Shown here: positions 24,705 to 33,544 of the stretch, piece by piece | Numbering within the stretch: the first letter of the stretch is position 1 | Layout: each line of letters begins with the position of its first letter | Assembly (NCBI GenBank): GCA_964446485.1 | Contig: CAYUOU010000010.1 | Location: forward strand, 8,151-72,150 | Source of the DNA: JBDRRP01 sp964446485 | GTDB lineage: Bacteria; Desulfobacterota; Desulfobacteria; Desulfobacterales; JBDRRP01 | DNA: 64,000 nucleotides | Reading direction: 5' to 3' | Position numbers and translations under genes: made by a program | Notes under the pieces: generated by a model | Databases searched by the model: none | What the model saw: only the letters and a program-made list of their open reading frames with translations | Told to the model about the DNA's origin: nothing

Positions 24705-26429
24705 TCAGGGATCCAATGGCGCTTGGAGAGGGCAGACCCCGCACCGGGTACAGTTGTCGCCCGGGCAGGGAGGGCTGGGCGTGGATGCCAGTGCCCGGGC
24801 GTATTCGCGTCGGAGAAACCCCACATCCAGCCTGTGGTCGATGAACTGCCAGGGAAGTATTTCTTCGAGGGCCCGCTCCCGGTGGGCATAGAAGCCCGGA
24901 TTCAATGCTTCTGCGGCAAAAGCACCGTGCCATGGTTTCCCGCCGCGAAAGTGTTTGAGCACACCGGACAGCCGGCGATCTCCCCGTGACAAAACGGCCT
25001 GAAGGATCGAGTCTTTCAGGCTTTCCACTTTTACCCGCGTGTTGGGTACAGGCTGAAACGCTTTTCGAAGGATTTTGATTTTCTGAGTCAGCAGCCCTTT
25101 TTCTTCCATGGGAGCCCACTGAAACGGCGTTACCGGTTTGGGCACAAAGCTGTTGATGCTGATCTGGATGGTGCCGATCCGGCCCTGCCGCCGGCTGGCC
25201 GCCAGCCACCGCTCGCGGATGGCCGAGCACAGGTCGATGATGGCGACAATATCCCCACCGGTTTCGGTGGGAAGTCCAATCATGAAATACAGCCTGAGGT
25301 TGGGGATGCCGCCGGCGACGAGATTCTCCGCTGCAGATAGGATCTGTGATTCCGTAATCCCTTTGTTGATGACCCGGCGCATGCGTTCACTGCCGGCATC
25401 CGGTGCGATGGTAGCGGTTTTTACGCGGTTCTTTCTCAATGTTTCAATGAGCGTCGGACTCAGGGCATCGGCCCGCAGAGAGCTGAAGGAAAATCGCAAC
25501 GCTGACAGGGATGGGATCCGGCACAAGTTTTCTATACCCGGCAGGTCAGATACGGCGGCGCCCACCAACCCGATGCGCCGGGTCCACTGCGCGCCGGTTC
25601 GAATGGTTTCCACCAGCGATGCGGTATCCCTGAAACGGGGCGGGCGGTAGAGAAACCCGGCAGCGCAAAACCGGCACCCATGCGGACAGCCCCGGCCGAT
25701 TTCCACAAGAATAGTGTCATCAAAGGAGGTCTGGCCGGTGAGCACCGCGGTTCGGGTGGGGTGGCGATTGAGGTCGGTCACTTGGGGGGGGCGTATCCGT
25801 TCCGGGACGTCGGCGGTGGGGGCGAACCGCTGAATGCGCCCGTCGGGGTGGTAGTTCACCTCGTAGAAGGCCGGCACATAGGCGCCTGCGACGGTTGTCG
25901 CGATACGCAGCAGCAGATCGGTGCGTGGCGCATCCGGGCGCCACGCGGTGACGAAGTCGCCGATAAAGACTTCGGCTTCACCGAGTAAAAAAACGTCTAT
26001 AAACGGTGCAATGGGCTCAGGGTTCAGCCAGCAGGCGACGCCCCCGGCGACGACGAGGGGGTGGGGGGACCCTCGATCCGTCGCCGCCAGGGGCAGGCCT
26101 GCACGTTCCAGGATGTGAAGCACCCCCGGAAAATCATTTTCAAATGACACGCCGAAGGCAATGATATGGAACCGTTCCAAGGGCTGGTTCGATTCGACGC
26201 TTCGTGGAATGTCGTGAGGTTGGGTGGGGAGAAATACACGCTCACACAGCACTCCTTCCAAATCATTGAACAGGCGATACACCGTCTGAAATCCCAGGTT
26301 GGACATGCCGACGCGATAGGTGTTGGGATATACCAGCGCAATGCGACAGCGTTGTGTCCAGGGCTTTCGTATGGCCCCGCGTTCCACAGGCGGTCGTGAC
26401 CGCGGTTTTTGAGGAGAACGCCTGGCCAT
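24705..26429 (-). CDS. Radical SAM protein with degenerate B12-binding-like N-terminus
   Basis: About 574 residues. An N-terminal Rossmann-like region (RIALVYPNTYRVGMSNLGFQ; ends with VVAGGVACWLNPEPIAPFID, both shown in part) resembles the B12-binding-like domain of the TIGR03960-type radical SAM family but lacks a DxHxxG motif. The radical SAM core has RGCPHGCRFC (CxxxCxxC), PDAGSERMRRVINKG and FMIGLPTET. The C-terminus adds CPGDNCTRCGVCP, perhaps an extra cluster site. ATG 26429 is my start. It follows ftsZ by 72 bases and may be transcribed with the dcw cluster. The substrate is unknown. Confidence 0.82.
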   Translation of the reverse strand: MARRSPQKPRSRPPVERGAIRKPWTQRCRIALVYPNTYRVGMSNLGFQTVYRLFNDLEGVLCERVFLPTQPHDIPRSVESNQPLERFHIIAFGVSFENDFPGVLHILERAGLPLAATDRGSPHPLVVAGGVACWLNPEPIAPFIDVFLLGEAEVFIGDFVTAWRPDAPRTDLLLRIATTVAGAYVPAFYEVNYHPDGRIQRFAPTADVPERIRPPQVTDLNRHPTRTAVLTGQTSFDDTILVEIGRGCPHGCRFCAAGFLYRPPRFRDTASLVETIRTGAQWTRRIGLVGAAVSDLPGIENLCRIPSLSALRFSFSSLRADALSPTLIETLRKNRVKTATIAPDAGSERMRRVINKGITESQILSAAENLVAGGIPNLRLYFMIGLPTETGGDIVAIIDLCSAIRERWLAASRRQGRIGTIQISINSFVPKPVTPFQWAPMEEKGLLTQKIKILRKAFQPVPNTRVKVESLKDSILQAVLSRGDRRLSGVLKHFRGGKPWHGAFAAEALNPGFYAHRERALEEILPWQFIDHRLDVGFLRREYARALASTPSPPCPGDNCTRCGVCPLQAPLDP

Positions 26430-26501
26430 GACGACATTCCAAGAGGGTTCTGTCTCGAAGGCCGCCGGGGTGCATCGTCCACCCAAACGACCGGTGAGCC
26501 A

Positions 26502-27782
26502 TCAGTCGGCTTGCCGCCTCAAAAATGTGGGCACGTCCAGGTCGTCTCCGTCGATGACCAGTCCCTTATATCCACGATAAGTGGCGCCGGAAGATTCGCC
26601 CACCGCCTTCTTGTGACGGATGAACGCCGGCTCGTCGAGATTGCCCGCCGCTTGAAGATCCTCAGGCGTAATATCACGGACGACGCCCCGGGTGGGCCGC
26701 TCCGTTGCTGCCGGAACGACCTTGCCGCCGATTCCTGTTGCAATGACCGTGACCCTGAATTCTTCGCCCAGCGATTCGTCGATGGTTTGGCCCCAGATGA
26801 TCTCTGCATCGTCACCCACTTCCTGGTAGATGCGGTCGGAGGCTTCGGTCATTTCCTCCAGGGTAATATCGCTGGAGGAGGTGATGTTCATCAAGACGCC
26901 CTGGGCGCCGGCAACGGAAATGTCTTCCAGCAGCGGGTGAGAAATCGCCCTTTCGGCGGCCTCCACGGCCCGGTTTTCGCCGCTCGCGATACCGATGCCC
27001 ATGATGGCAAGACCCGCTTTGGACATGGTGGTTTTCACGTCGGCGAAATCCAGGTTCACCAGGCCCGGAATCATGATGAGGTCCGAGATTCCCTTCACCG
27101 AGTGAAGCAGGATTTCGTCGGCTTTTTTGAACATGTCCACCATTCTGGCGTTTTTGGAGGCCAGTCCTCGCAGGCGATCATTCGGGATGGTGATGACCGT
27201 GTCGGCCACTTCTTTCAGTTGACTGATTCCCTCTTCGGCCTGGCGCATGCGTTTGCGGCCCTCGAAGCTGAAGGGCTTGGAGACCACGGCCACGGTGAGC
27301 ACGCCCATCTCCTTGCATGCCTGGGCGATGACCGGTGCGGCGCCCGTCCCCGTGCCGCCGCCAAAGCCGGCCGTGATGAACACCATGTGGCTTTCCTGAA
27401 TCGCGCTTTGGAGCTGGTCCAGGTTTTCAAGGGCGGCGTCCCGGCCCACCTGCGGATTGGCGCCGGCGCCAAGTCCCTCGGTGAGTTCTTGGCCGATCTG
27501 GATTTTCAACTCTGCCTTGGAACGGTCCAAAGCCTGTGCATCGGTGTTGGCCGCGATGAATCGGACGCCCTGCAGGTTTGAATCGATCATGTTGTTTACC
27601 GCATTGCCGCCGGCGCCCCCGACCCCAATGACTTTGATTTTTGCCGAACCATCATTTTCCACATAGGTAAATGTCATTTCCCCCACCTCCTCTTGTTGTT
27701 GTTCAACCGCCGCCGATGCCTCTCCATTGCCGAAGAGGCCGAGTTGCCGTTGAATGGCATTGTTGCTGTCATCCGCCATCAT
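26502..27782 (-). CDS. ftsZ: Cell division protein FtsZ
   Basis: Tubulin-like GTPase that forms the cytokinetic ring. The GTP-binding signature GFGGGTGTGAAP, the T7 loop NLDFADVKT and the C-terminal peptide DLDVPTFLRRQAD (binding site for FtsA) are all present. Two starts compete. ATG 27782 overlaps the ftsA stop (TAATG) with AAGGAAG upstream and gives 426 residues. ATG 27677 has a very strong GGAGG 8 bases upstream and gives the usual MTFTYVEN N-terminus (391 residues). The additional 35 residues are Gln/Asn-rich with normal codon use. I list the longer form and regard both as possible. Confidence 0.95.
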   Translation of the reverse strand: MMADDSNNAIQRQLGLFGNGEASAAVEQQQEEVGEMTFTYVENDGSAKIKVIGVGGAGGNAVNNMIDSNLQGVRFIAANTDAQALDRSKAELKIQIGQELTEGLGAGANPQVGRDAALENLDQLQSAIQESHMVFITAGFGGGTGTGAAPVIAQACKEMGVLTVAVVSKPFSFEGRKRMRQAEEGISQLKEVADTVITIPNDRLRGLASKNARMVDMFKKADEILLHSVKGISDLIMIPGLVNLDFADVKTTMSKAGLAIMGIGIASGENRAVEAAERAISHPLLEDISVAGAQGVLMNITSSSDITLEEMTEASDRIYQEVGDDAEIIWGQTIDESLGEEFRVTVIATGIGGKVVPAATERPTRGVVRDITPEDLQAAGNLDEPAFIRHKKAVGESSGATYRGYKGLVIDGDDLDVPTFLRRQAD

Positions 27783-29008
27783 TAAATGACTTCCTTAAAC
27801 CATCGTTTCATCTGAGACGTGACCCGGTTAAAGATGTTTACGTCCCGGATGCGAAACTTCTTGGTGGTTTGATTGCGTGCGCCGTACATGACGAGGCCCA
27901 CACCGGTGGCGTACATGGGGTTGTTGACCACATCCACCAGACCGCTGATGCCCTGCGGCGCGCCCATGCGGGTGGGCAGATTGAACACCGATTCGGCGAT
28001 TTCCACGCACCCGTCCAACAGTGATGACCCGCCGGTGAGCACCACACCGGAAGAGATGAGGTGCTCCATGCCGGCGCGTTGTATTTCTCTTTTTATCAAG
28101 GTGAAGATCTCCTCCATCCGGGGCTCCAGGATTTCTCCGAGGATCTGGCGCGGCAGGTTTCTGGCGGGACGACCGCCCATGCCCGGCACCTCGATGCTCT
28201 CTTCGCTGCTGATGCGTTCGGTGAGACAGGAACCGAACTTTTTCTTGATCTTTTCCGCCTCGGCGATGGGCGCCCGCAAGCCCACGGCAATGTCATTGGT
28301 GATATTGTTGCCGCCCAGGGCCAATACGAAAGTGTGTCTGATGTTGTTGCCCGAGAATATCGCCAAGTCGCTGGTGCCGCCGCCCAAGTCGATGAGCGCG
28401 GTTCCCAACTCCCGCTCTTCGCCGGTGAGCACGGCCTCTCCGGAGGCCAATGACTCGAGAACGATGTCGCAGACATCCAACCCAGAACGATTGGCGCATT
28501 TGACGATGTTGTGGGCGCTCGTTACCGCACCGGTGACAATGTGAATCTTGGCCTCCAACCGAACACCGGCCATGCCGACGGGATTCTGGATGCCGGTCTG
28601 ATCGTCGACAATGAATTCCTGGGGCAGCACGTGGATCACTTCGCGGTCCATGGGAATGGCCACCGCCCGCGCGGCGTCTATGACCCGCTCCACGTCGCTT
28701 TCGGTGATCTCGGGGCCTTTGATGGCGATGATGCCACGGCTGTTGAAGCCGGTAATATGACCTCCGGCGATGCCCGCATACACCGATGAGATCTCACAAC
28801 CGGCCATGAGTTCAGCTTCTTCCACGGCTTTTTTGATACTTTCCACTGTGGATTCGATGTTGACCACAACACCCTTTCGTAGCCCGATGGACGGGTGGGT
28901 GCCGATGCCGATGATGTTGACATCGCCACTGCTGATCTCGCCCACTACCGAGCAGATCTTTGTCGTTCCCACATCAAGGCCCACGATGATCTCAGATTTT
29001 AGCTGCAT
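27782..29008 (-). CDS. ftsA: Cell division protein FtsA
   Basis: About 408 residues; actin-like ATPase that tethers FtsZ to the membrane. Phosphate-1 loop GLDVGTTKICSVV, LIDLGGGTSDLAIF and VVLTGGSSLLDG mark the actin/Hsp70 fold. The C-terminal amphipathic helix (FNRVTSQMKRWFKEVI) is the membrane-targeting sequence. The start is ATG 29008 with GAGGAG 7 bases upstream, inside the 3' end of ftsQ. It overlaps ftsQ and ftsZ, implying tight translational coupling. Confidence 0.95.
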   Translation of the reverse strand: MQLKSEIIVGLDVGTTKICSVVGEISSGDVNIIGIGTHPSIGLRKGVVVNIESTVESIKKAVEEAELMAGCEISSVYAGIAGGHITGFNSRGIIAIKGPEITESDVERVIDAARAVAIPMDREVIHVLPQEFIVDDQTGIQNPVGMAGVRLEAKIHIVTGAVTSAHNIVKCANRSGLDVCDIVLESLASGEAVLTGEERELGTALIDLGGGTSDLAIFSGNNIRHTFVLALGGNNITNDIAVGLRAPIAEAEKIKKKFGSCLTERISSEESIEVPGMGGRPARNLPRQILGEILEPRMEEIFTLIKREIQRAGMEHLISSGVVLTGGSSLLDGCVEIAESVFNLPTRMGAPQGISGLVDVVNNPMYATGVGLVMYGARNQTTKKFRIRDVNIFNRVTSQMKRWFKEVI

Positions 29009-29870
29009 CCTGGCTCTCCTCATGGTTGTCCTCCCGGTGCTCGGGCAAGGGCCCTGGCATCACGACGATACGGTTCGGGTTGGTGATATCTATGGCGGCC
29101 AGGGTGTTCGCATGGCCGGATGACGACAGGGTGGCGGCGATTTGCTCGGCCAGGGTGAACGCATCCTCGGCCGGCGGGATGCCGAGGCGGATGGCCCCCA
29201 GCCGCGGTGTGGCGTGAACCACGATGCCGATGTCGGGGTCGTAGGCGATTTTTCGGAGGCCTGTTTCAGTGGCGGGGTTTCCATCCATGGAAAAGTGCCC
29301 CCTTGCTGTCGCTACGGTCTGCCGCAACACCACCGGCGGTCGGCCGTGGATATCCAGGTCGACAGGGCTGACGCCGGTGACGATGGGCACGCCGGGCTCG
29401 GGATCCTTGTCAGAGACGAAAAGCACGCCGGCGGCATTGGCCAAATACCAGCGGCCGCGAATGTCGAACTGCGCAAAAGGCACCTCTTCCAGCACAGCAA
29501 TGACGAGTCGGTCCGGGAAATGCCTTGCCACGGAAGCCTCCGCGATCCAGGGGTGGGCCATCAACCGCTCCCGGACCACCCGAATGTTGACCCCTAAAAG
29601 GTTCAGCGCTTCATGGATGTCCGCCTGGCGAAGGATTTCCTGGCGAGAGAGGCGCGTGTTGCCGGTAATTTCCATTCGGTCGATGGCGCAGAACGATCCC
29701 TGGGTGACAAGATCGTGGGCCATGATGCAGACCAGCGCCGCCAGGGGCACCACCACTGCGGTGGCCGCAACGGCCAGTGCCCGGGCGGCGGCCCGTCGCC
29801 AGCGTTGCCGCCGCGCCATTGCGGCGGCCTTGTGCTGGTTTTGCCTGGCGGATCGTTTCTTTCGAATCAT
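28992..29870 (-). CDS. ftsQ: Cell division protein FtsQ
   Basis: 292 residues: a basic cytoplasmic tail (RKKRSARQNQHK), one membrane helix (residues ~30-52), a POTRA domain (IDRMEITGNTRLSRQEILRQ; shown in part) and an FtsQ beta domain (HPWIAEASVARHFPDRLVI; GRWYLANAAGVLF). It bridges early and late divisome proteins in the periplasm. It overlaps murC by 4 bases and ftsA by 17. In many bacteria murB and/or ddl lie between murC and ftsQ; here nothing does. Confidence 0.92.
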   Translation of the reverse strand: MIRKKRSARQNQHKAAAMARRQRWRRAAARALAVAATAVVVPLAALVCIMAHDLVTQGSFCAIDRMEITGNTRLSRQEILRQADIHEALNLLGVNIRVVRERLMAHPWIAEASVARHFPDRLVIAVLEEVPFAQFDIRGRWYLANAAGVLFVSDKDPEPGVPIVTGVSPVDLDIHGRPPVVLRQTVATARGHFSMDGNPATETGLRKIAYDPDIGIVVHATPRLGAIRLGIPPAEDAFTLAEQIAATLSSSGHANTLAAIDITNPNRIVVMPGPLPEHREDNHEESQDAAKI

Positions 29871-31270
29871 GGCATTACTCCAGGGTCGGTCGGCCCTGTG
29901 GATGTCAGTCGCGCTGCGAGGGCCTCACCGACCTGATACACGTCACCTGCGCCCAGGGTGAGGAGGACGTCACCCGGTGATAGCATCTGGACCAGCGCCT
30001 CTATGGCTTCCGCCTGGCCGGCTACGAAGGTGACGTCCTTGTGGCCGTGGGAACGGATGCTCTCGCACAAGGACTCGGCGGCCACGCCCGGCATCGGTTT
30101 TTCGCTGGCGGCATAAATGGGCATCACCAAGAGGGTGTCGCACTGATAGAATGCCCGTGTAAAGTCGTCATGAAGCGCCTGGGTGCGGCTGTAACGATGG
30201 GGTTGAAAGGCCACCACCAGCCTGCGGCCCGGCCATGCTTCGCGGGCCGCCTGGAGCGTGGTCTTGATTTCCGTGGGATGGTGCCCGTAATCGTCCACCA
30301 CGGTGATGCCGGCGGCCTCCCCCTTGATTTCCAATCGACGCTGGACCCCCTGCGCCGTTTCAAGAGACGCTTTGATGATGCTGAAGTCGATGTTCAGTTC
30401 CCTGCCAACAACGATGCTGGCCAGGGCATTGGTCACATTGTGAATGCCGGCCAGGTTGAGGCGGATGCGACCGAGGTCCTCGCCGCCGTAGGTGACGTCG
30501 AAACTGCTTTGAAGACCGTTGAACGTGATGTTTCGGGCGCGGCAGTCTGCTTGAGAGCTGAGCCCGTAGGTGACATATCGTTTTTTAATTCGCGGCAGCA
30601 GATCCTGAACGGCCTCGTTGTCCAGGCAAAGTATGGCCAAGCCATAGAAAGGGATGCCGTCGAGAAAGGACATGAACGTGTCTTTAATGTGCTCCAGGTC
30701 ACGGTAGAAATCGAGGTGTTCGCAATCGATGTTGGTGACCACGGCGATGGCCGGGGAGTACTTCAGGAAACTGCCGTCGCTTTCATCGGCTTCAGCGACG
30801 ATGAAATCCCCCTGACCCAAAACAGCGTTCCGACCGAGACTTTTGAGCTTGCCCCCGATGACCACCGTCGGGTCGAGGCCGCCTTCAGCCAGGACGCCCG
30901 CCACCAGCGAGGTGGTAGAGGTTTTCCCGTGGGCGCCGGCGATGGCGACGGAGTACTTGAGCCGCATGAGCTCGGCCAGCATCTCGGCACGGGGAATCAC
31001 GGGGATGGCGGCGTCGAGGGCCGCTGCCACTTCGGGATTGTCGCTGTGAATGGCCGAGGAGACCACCACTACGTCGGCGTTTTCGACATGGGCGGCGGCG
31101 TGGCCCTGGTGAATGCAGCCGCCCAGCGCTGCCAGGCGGCGGGTGATGCCAGTGGTGTGCAGGTCCGAACCGGACACCTGGTAGCCCAGGTTCAGCAGCA
31201 GTTCAGCGATACCGCTCATGCCGATGCCGCCGATACCGACAAAATGGATTTGGTAGGCTTTACGGTACAT
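29867..31270 (-). CDS. murC: UDP-N-acetylmuramate--L-alanine ligase
   Basis: 467 residues. Adds L-Ala to UDP-MurNAc with ATP in the cytoplasm. The N-terminal Rossmann motif HFVGIGGIGMSGIAE, the ATP loop GAHGKTSTTSLVAG (~residues 112-125) and the C-terminal segments DDYGHHPTEI and QPHRYSRT are diagnostic. It overlaps murG upstream and ftsQ downstream by a few bases within the dcw operon. Confidence 0.95.
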   Translation of the reverse strand: MYRKAYQIHFVGIGGIGMSGIAELLLNLGYQVSGSDLHTTGITRRLAALGGCIHQGHAAAHVENADVVVVSSAIHSDNPEVAAALDAAIPVIPRAEMLAELMRLKYSVAIAGAHGKTSTTSLVAGVLAEGGLDPTVVIGGKLKSLGRNAVLGQGDFIVAEADESDGSFLKYSPAIAVVTNIDCEHLDFYRDLEHIKDTFMSFLDGIPFYGLAILCLDNEAVQDLLPRIKKRYVTYGLSSQADCRARNITFNGLQSSFDVTYGGEDLGRIRLNLAGIHNVTNALASIVVGRELNIDFSIIKASLETAQGVQRRLEIKGEAAGITVVDDYGHHPTEIKTTLQAAREAWPGRRLVVAFQPHRYSRTQALHDDFTRAFYQCDTLLVMPIYAASEKPMPGVAAESLCESIRSHGHKDVTFVAGQAEAIEALVQMLSPGDVLLTLGAGDVYQVGEALAARLTSTGPTDPGVMP

Positions 31271-32405
31271 GGGGTTTATCCTGTTGATGGGCGGATGCGT
31301 TGCCGGTGCGCCCGATCAGCTCAAGAATGTCATCGACGATGACCGCCGCCGCCGCCGGCCTTCCGAGGCGGGCGGCATTGTCTCTCAGCCGCGCCAGCGC
31401 TTCCGGCTGCGATCGGTACCTGTAAAGGCGGTCGGCCAGAAGCCCGCCGGTCAGATCGCGCTCTTCGATCATTTCCGCCGCCTCGGCCGCCACCAGGGCA
31501 GCGGCATTGACCACCTGGTGATTGTCCGCCGCCTGGGGAAACGGCACCAATATGGCGGCACAGCCCATGGCGGTGATTTCGGCGATGGTGGTGGCGCCGG
31601 CGCGGCAAATGAGAAGATCCGCCGCCCGATAGCGCCGCGGCATGTCGTGAAAAAAGGTCGCCACCTCTGCCGGGATGCCCGCCGCGGCGTAGGCGCGCCG
31701 CAGCCCATCCTTGTCTGCGGCGCCGGTTTGGTGGACAAATCGAAAACCCTCGATACCCGTCAGTCCCCCGAGCATGTCTGCGACGGCATGGTTGATGCCA
31801 TGGGCCCCCTGGCTGCCCCCGATGATCATTACCGTAAAAGGCCTTTTCCCAGGGTCGAGAGTCGGGTGCTTTTGGGAGATAAACCCCCGGCGAACCGGGT
31901 TGCCCGCGTGAAGCAGTTTTCCCGGCGCAGCAGGAATCCGGGTGTCCGGAAAAGAGACGTAGATCCTTCGCGCCAGCGGCGCCAAGAGGCGGTTGGTGAT
32001 GCCGGCGATGGTGTTTTGTTCGTGTAGCACCACGGGTATGCCTAGCAACCAGGCCGCCACCGCCACCGGCCCGGATGAATAGCCACCCACCGCCAGGACG
32101 CACAACGGTCTGAACCCGCTGATGATTCGGATGCTCTGTGCGACCCCGACGGGCACGGCCGCCAATGCCTTGCACTGCCGCCGCCACCCGAGCCCCTTGA
32201 CGCCCGTGGCCGTGATACGGCAGTGGGAATAGCCTGCGCGCTGGAGGATGTCTTTTTCAAAGGGTCGTCCCGTGCCGACAAACACCACGCCGCCGTCGCC
32301 GAAACGCCGACGCCACTCGTCAGCCACTGCCACACCGGGGAAGAGGTGGCCCCCGGTGCCGCCGCCGGCGATGAGCAGACGGGTGCTGAGGTGTTTCACC
32401 GTCAT
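31260..32405 (-). CDS. murG: UDP-GlcNAc:undecaprenyl-PP-MurNAc-pentapeptide GlcNAc transferase
   Basis: 381 residues from ATG 32405; the open frame further upstream is inside ftsW. A peripheral membrane GT28 glycosyltransferase that converts lipid I to lipid II. Motifs: AGGGTGGHLFPGVAVA (G-loop 1), GGYSSGPVAVAA, VLHEQNTIAG, IIGGSQGA (G-loop) and CRAGATTIAEITAMG with PFPQAADNHQ, which binds UDP-GlcNAc. It starts 6 bases after the ftsW stop and overlaps the murC start. Confidence 0.95.
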   Translation of the reverse strand: MTVKHLSTRLLIAGGGTGGHLFPGVAVADEWRRRFGDGGVVFVGTGRPFEKDILQRAGYSHCRITATGVKGLGWRRQCKALAAVPVGVAQSIRIISGFRPLCVLAVGGYSSGPVAVAAWLLGIPVVLHEQNTIAGITNRLLAPLARRIYVSFPDTRIPAAPGKLLHAGNPVRRGFISQKHPTLDPGKRPFTVMIIGGSQGAHGINHAVADMLGGLTGIEGFRFVHQTGAADKDGLRRAYAAAGIPAEVATFFHDMPRRYRAADLLICRAGATTIAEITAMGCAAILVPFPQAADNHQVVNAAALVAAEAAEMIEERDLTGGLLADRLYRYRSQPEALARLRDNAARLGRPAAAAVIVDDILELIGRTGNASAHQQDKPHVP

Positions 32406-32410
32406 GGCAT

Positions 32411-33544
32411 CTATGCTTTCCGCCTGCCGGCACCGATGTTGAGCAAAATGCCGATGGAGGCCATGCTGACGACCAGCGATGACCCCCCGTAGCTTAAAAA
32501 TGGCAATGTCAGCCCCTTGGTGGGCAGCAGTCCCATCGTGACACCGATGTTGACACAGATCTGAAGGGCCAGCCCCACCGTGAGGCCGGCCGCTAGGAAC
32601 GAACCGAAGGCATCCTGCGCGGTCCCGGCGATGTGCAGTCCTCGCCAAATAATCAGTGCATAAAGGATGAGAATGATCATGACCCCCACCAGGCCCAACT
32701 CTTCCCCGATGACCGAAAAGATAAAATCCGTGTGCGGTTCGGGCAGGTAGAAGAGCTTCTGCACTCCTTTGCCGATTCCCGTTCCCCAGAGCCCCCCGGA
32801 GCCGAAGGCCATGAGGCTGTGAATCGTTTGATAGCCTTCCCGGGTGGCATAATCCCAGGGGTTGAGAAAGCTCACCAGCCGGCTCACCCGATAGGGCGCG
32901 CTGATCATGTACCCGTAGGCCAGGGGCGCCATGAGCACCACCGAAAGGATCAGGTGCCAGACCCGAGCGCCGCCGATGAACATCATGATCCAGGTGAGGG
33001 CGCCCAGGATCACGATGGCTCCGAAATCCGGCTGAGCGCCGATCACGGCCGTGAATACGCCCAAGACGATGACGTGTGGGAGAAACCCGATGGTCAACTC
33101 GTTCATGCGGTCGATTTTTTTGCTCATGGAGTAGGCCAGGTAGATCACCATGGAAAGCCGTGCCGCTTCCGCCGGCTGAAAGCTGAAGGGCCCCAGGCGC
33201 AGCCAGCGGGTGGCGCCACCCACGTTAAAGCCCAGCCCGCTGAATGGAACGGCCAGCAGCAGGCCTAAAGACAACAGCAGCAACGGGTAGCTCAACAGCC
33301 GGTAGTACCGGTAGGGGATGTGCCGGCAGGCCACCAGCGCCACCACGCCTACCAGGGAAAACATCGCCTGTCTTTTGAGAAATAAATAATCGCTGCCGAA
33401 CCGTTTGATGGCCATGGTGGAACTGGCGCTGTAAACCATGACGATGCCGATGCCCACCAGAAAGAGCACCGGAAAGAGCAGGCCGATGTCGTACACCGGC
33501 AGGGCGGTTGCACTTGGCTGACGGGAGACAGGGGGATGACTCAT
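32411..33544 (-). CDS. ftsW: Lipid II polymerase / division protein FtsW
   Basis: About 377 residues with ten membrane helices; the SEDS-family glycosyltransferase that works with FtsI in septal peptidoglycan synthesis. Motifs: KRQAMFSLVG, GATRWLRLGPFSFQPAE, ISAPYRVSRLVSFLNPW, GLWGTGIGKGVQKLFYLPEPHTDFIF (shown in part) and LPFLSYGGSSLVVS near the end. ATG 33544 overlaps the murD stop (ATGA), with GGAGG 8 bases upstream. Position in the dcw cluster supports FtsW over RodA. Confidence 0.95.
   Translation of the reverse strand: MSHPPVSRQPSATALPVYDIGLLFPVLFLVGIGIVMVYSASSTMAIKRFGSDYLFLKRQAMFSLVGVVALVACRHIPYRYYRLLSYPLLLLSLGLLLAVPFSGLGFNVGGATRWLRLGPFSFQPAEAARLSMVIYLAYSMSKKIDRMNELTIGFLPHVIVLGVFTAVIGAQPDFGAIVILGALTWIMMFIGGARVWHLILSVVLMAPLAYGYMISAPYRVSRLVSFLNPWDYATREGYQTIHSLMAFGSGGLWGTGIGKGVQKLFYLPEPHTDFIFSVIGEELGLVGVMIILILYALIIWRGLHIAGTAQDAFGSFLAAGLTVGLALQICVNIGVTMGLLPTKGLTLPFLSYGGSSLVVSMASIGILLNIGAGRRKA

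Noticed and set aside
26409..27581. 390-codon rightward open frame across ftsZ
   Set aside because: Antisense shadow of ftsZ, whose GTPase motifs are intact on the other strand.
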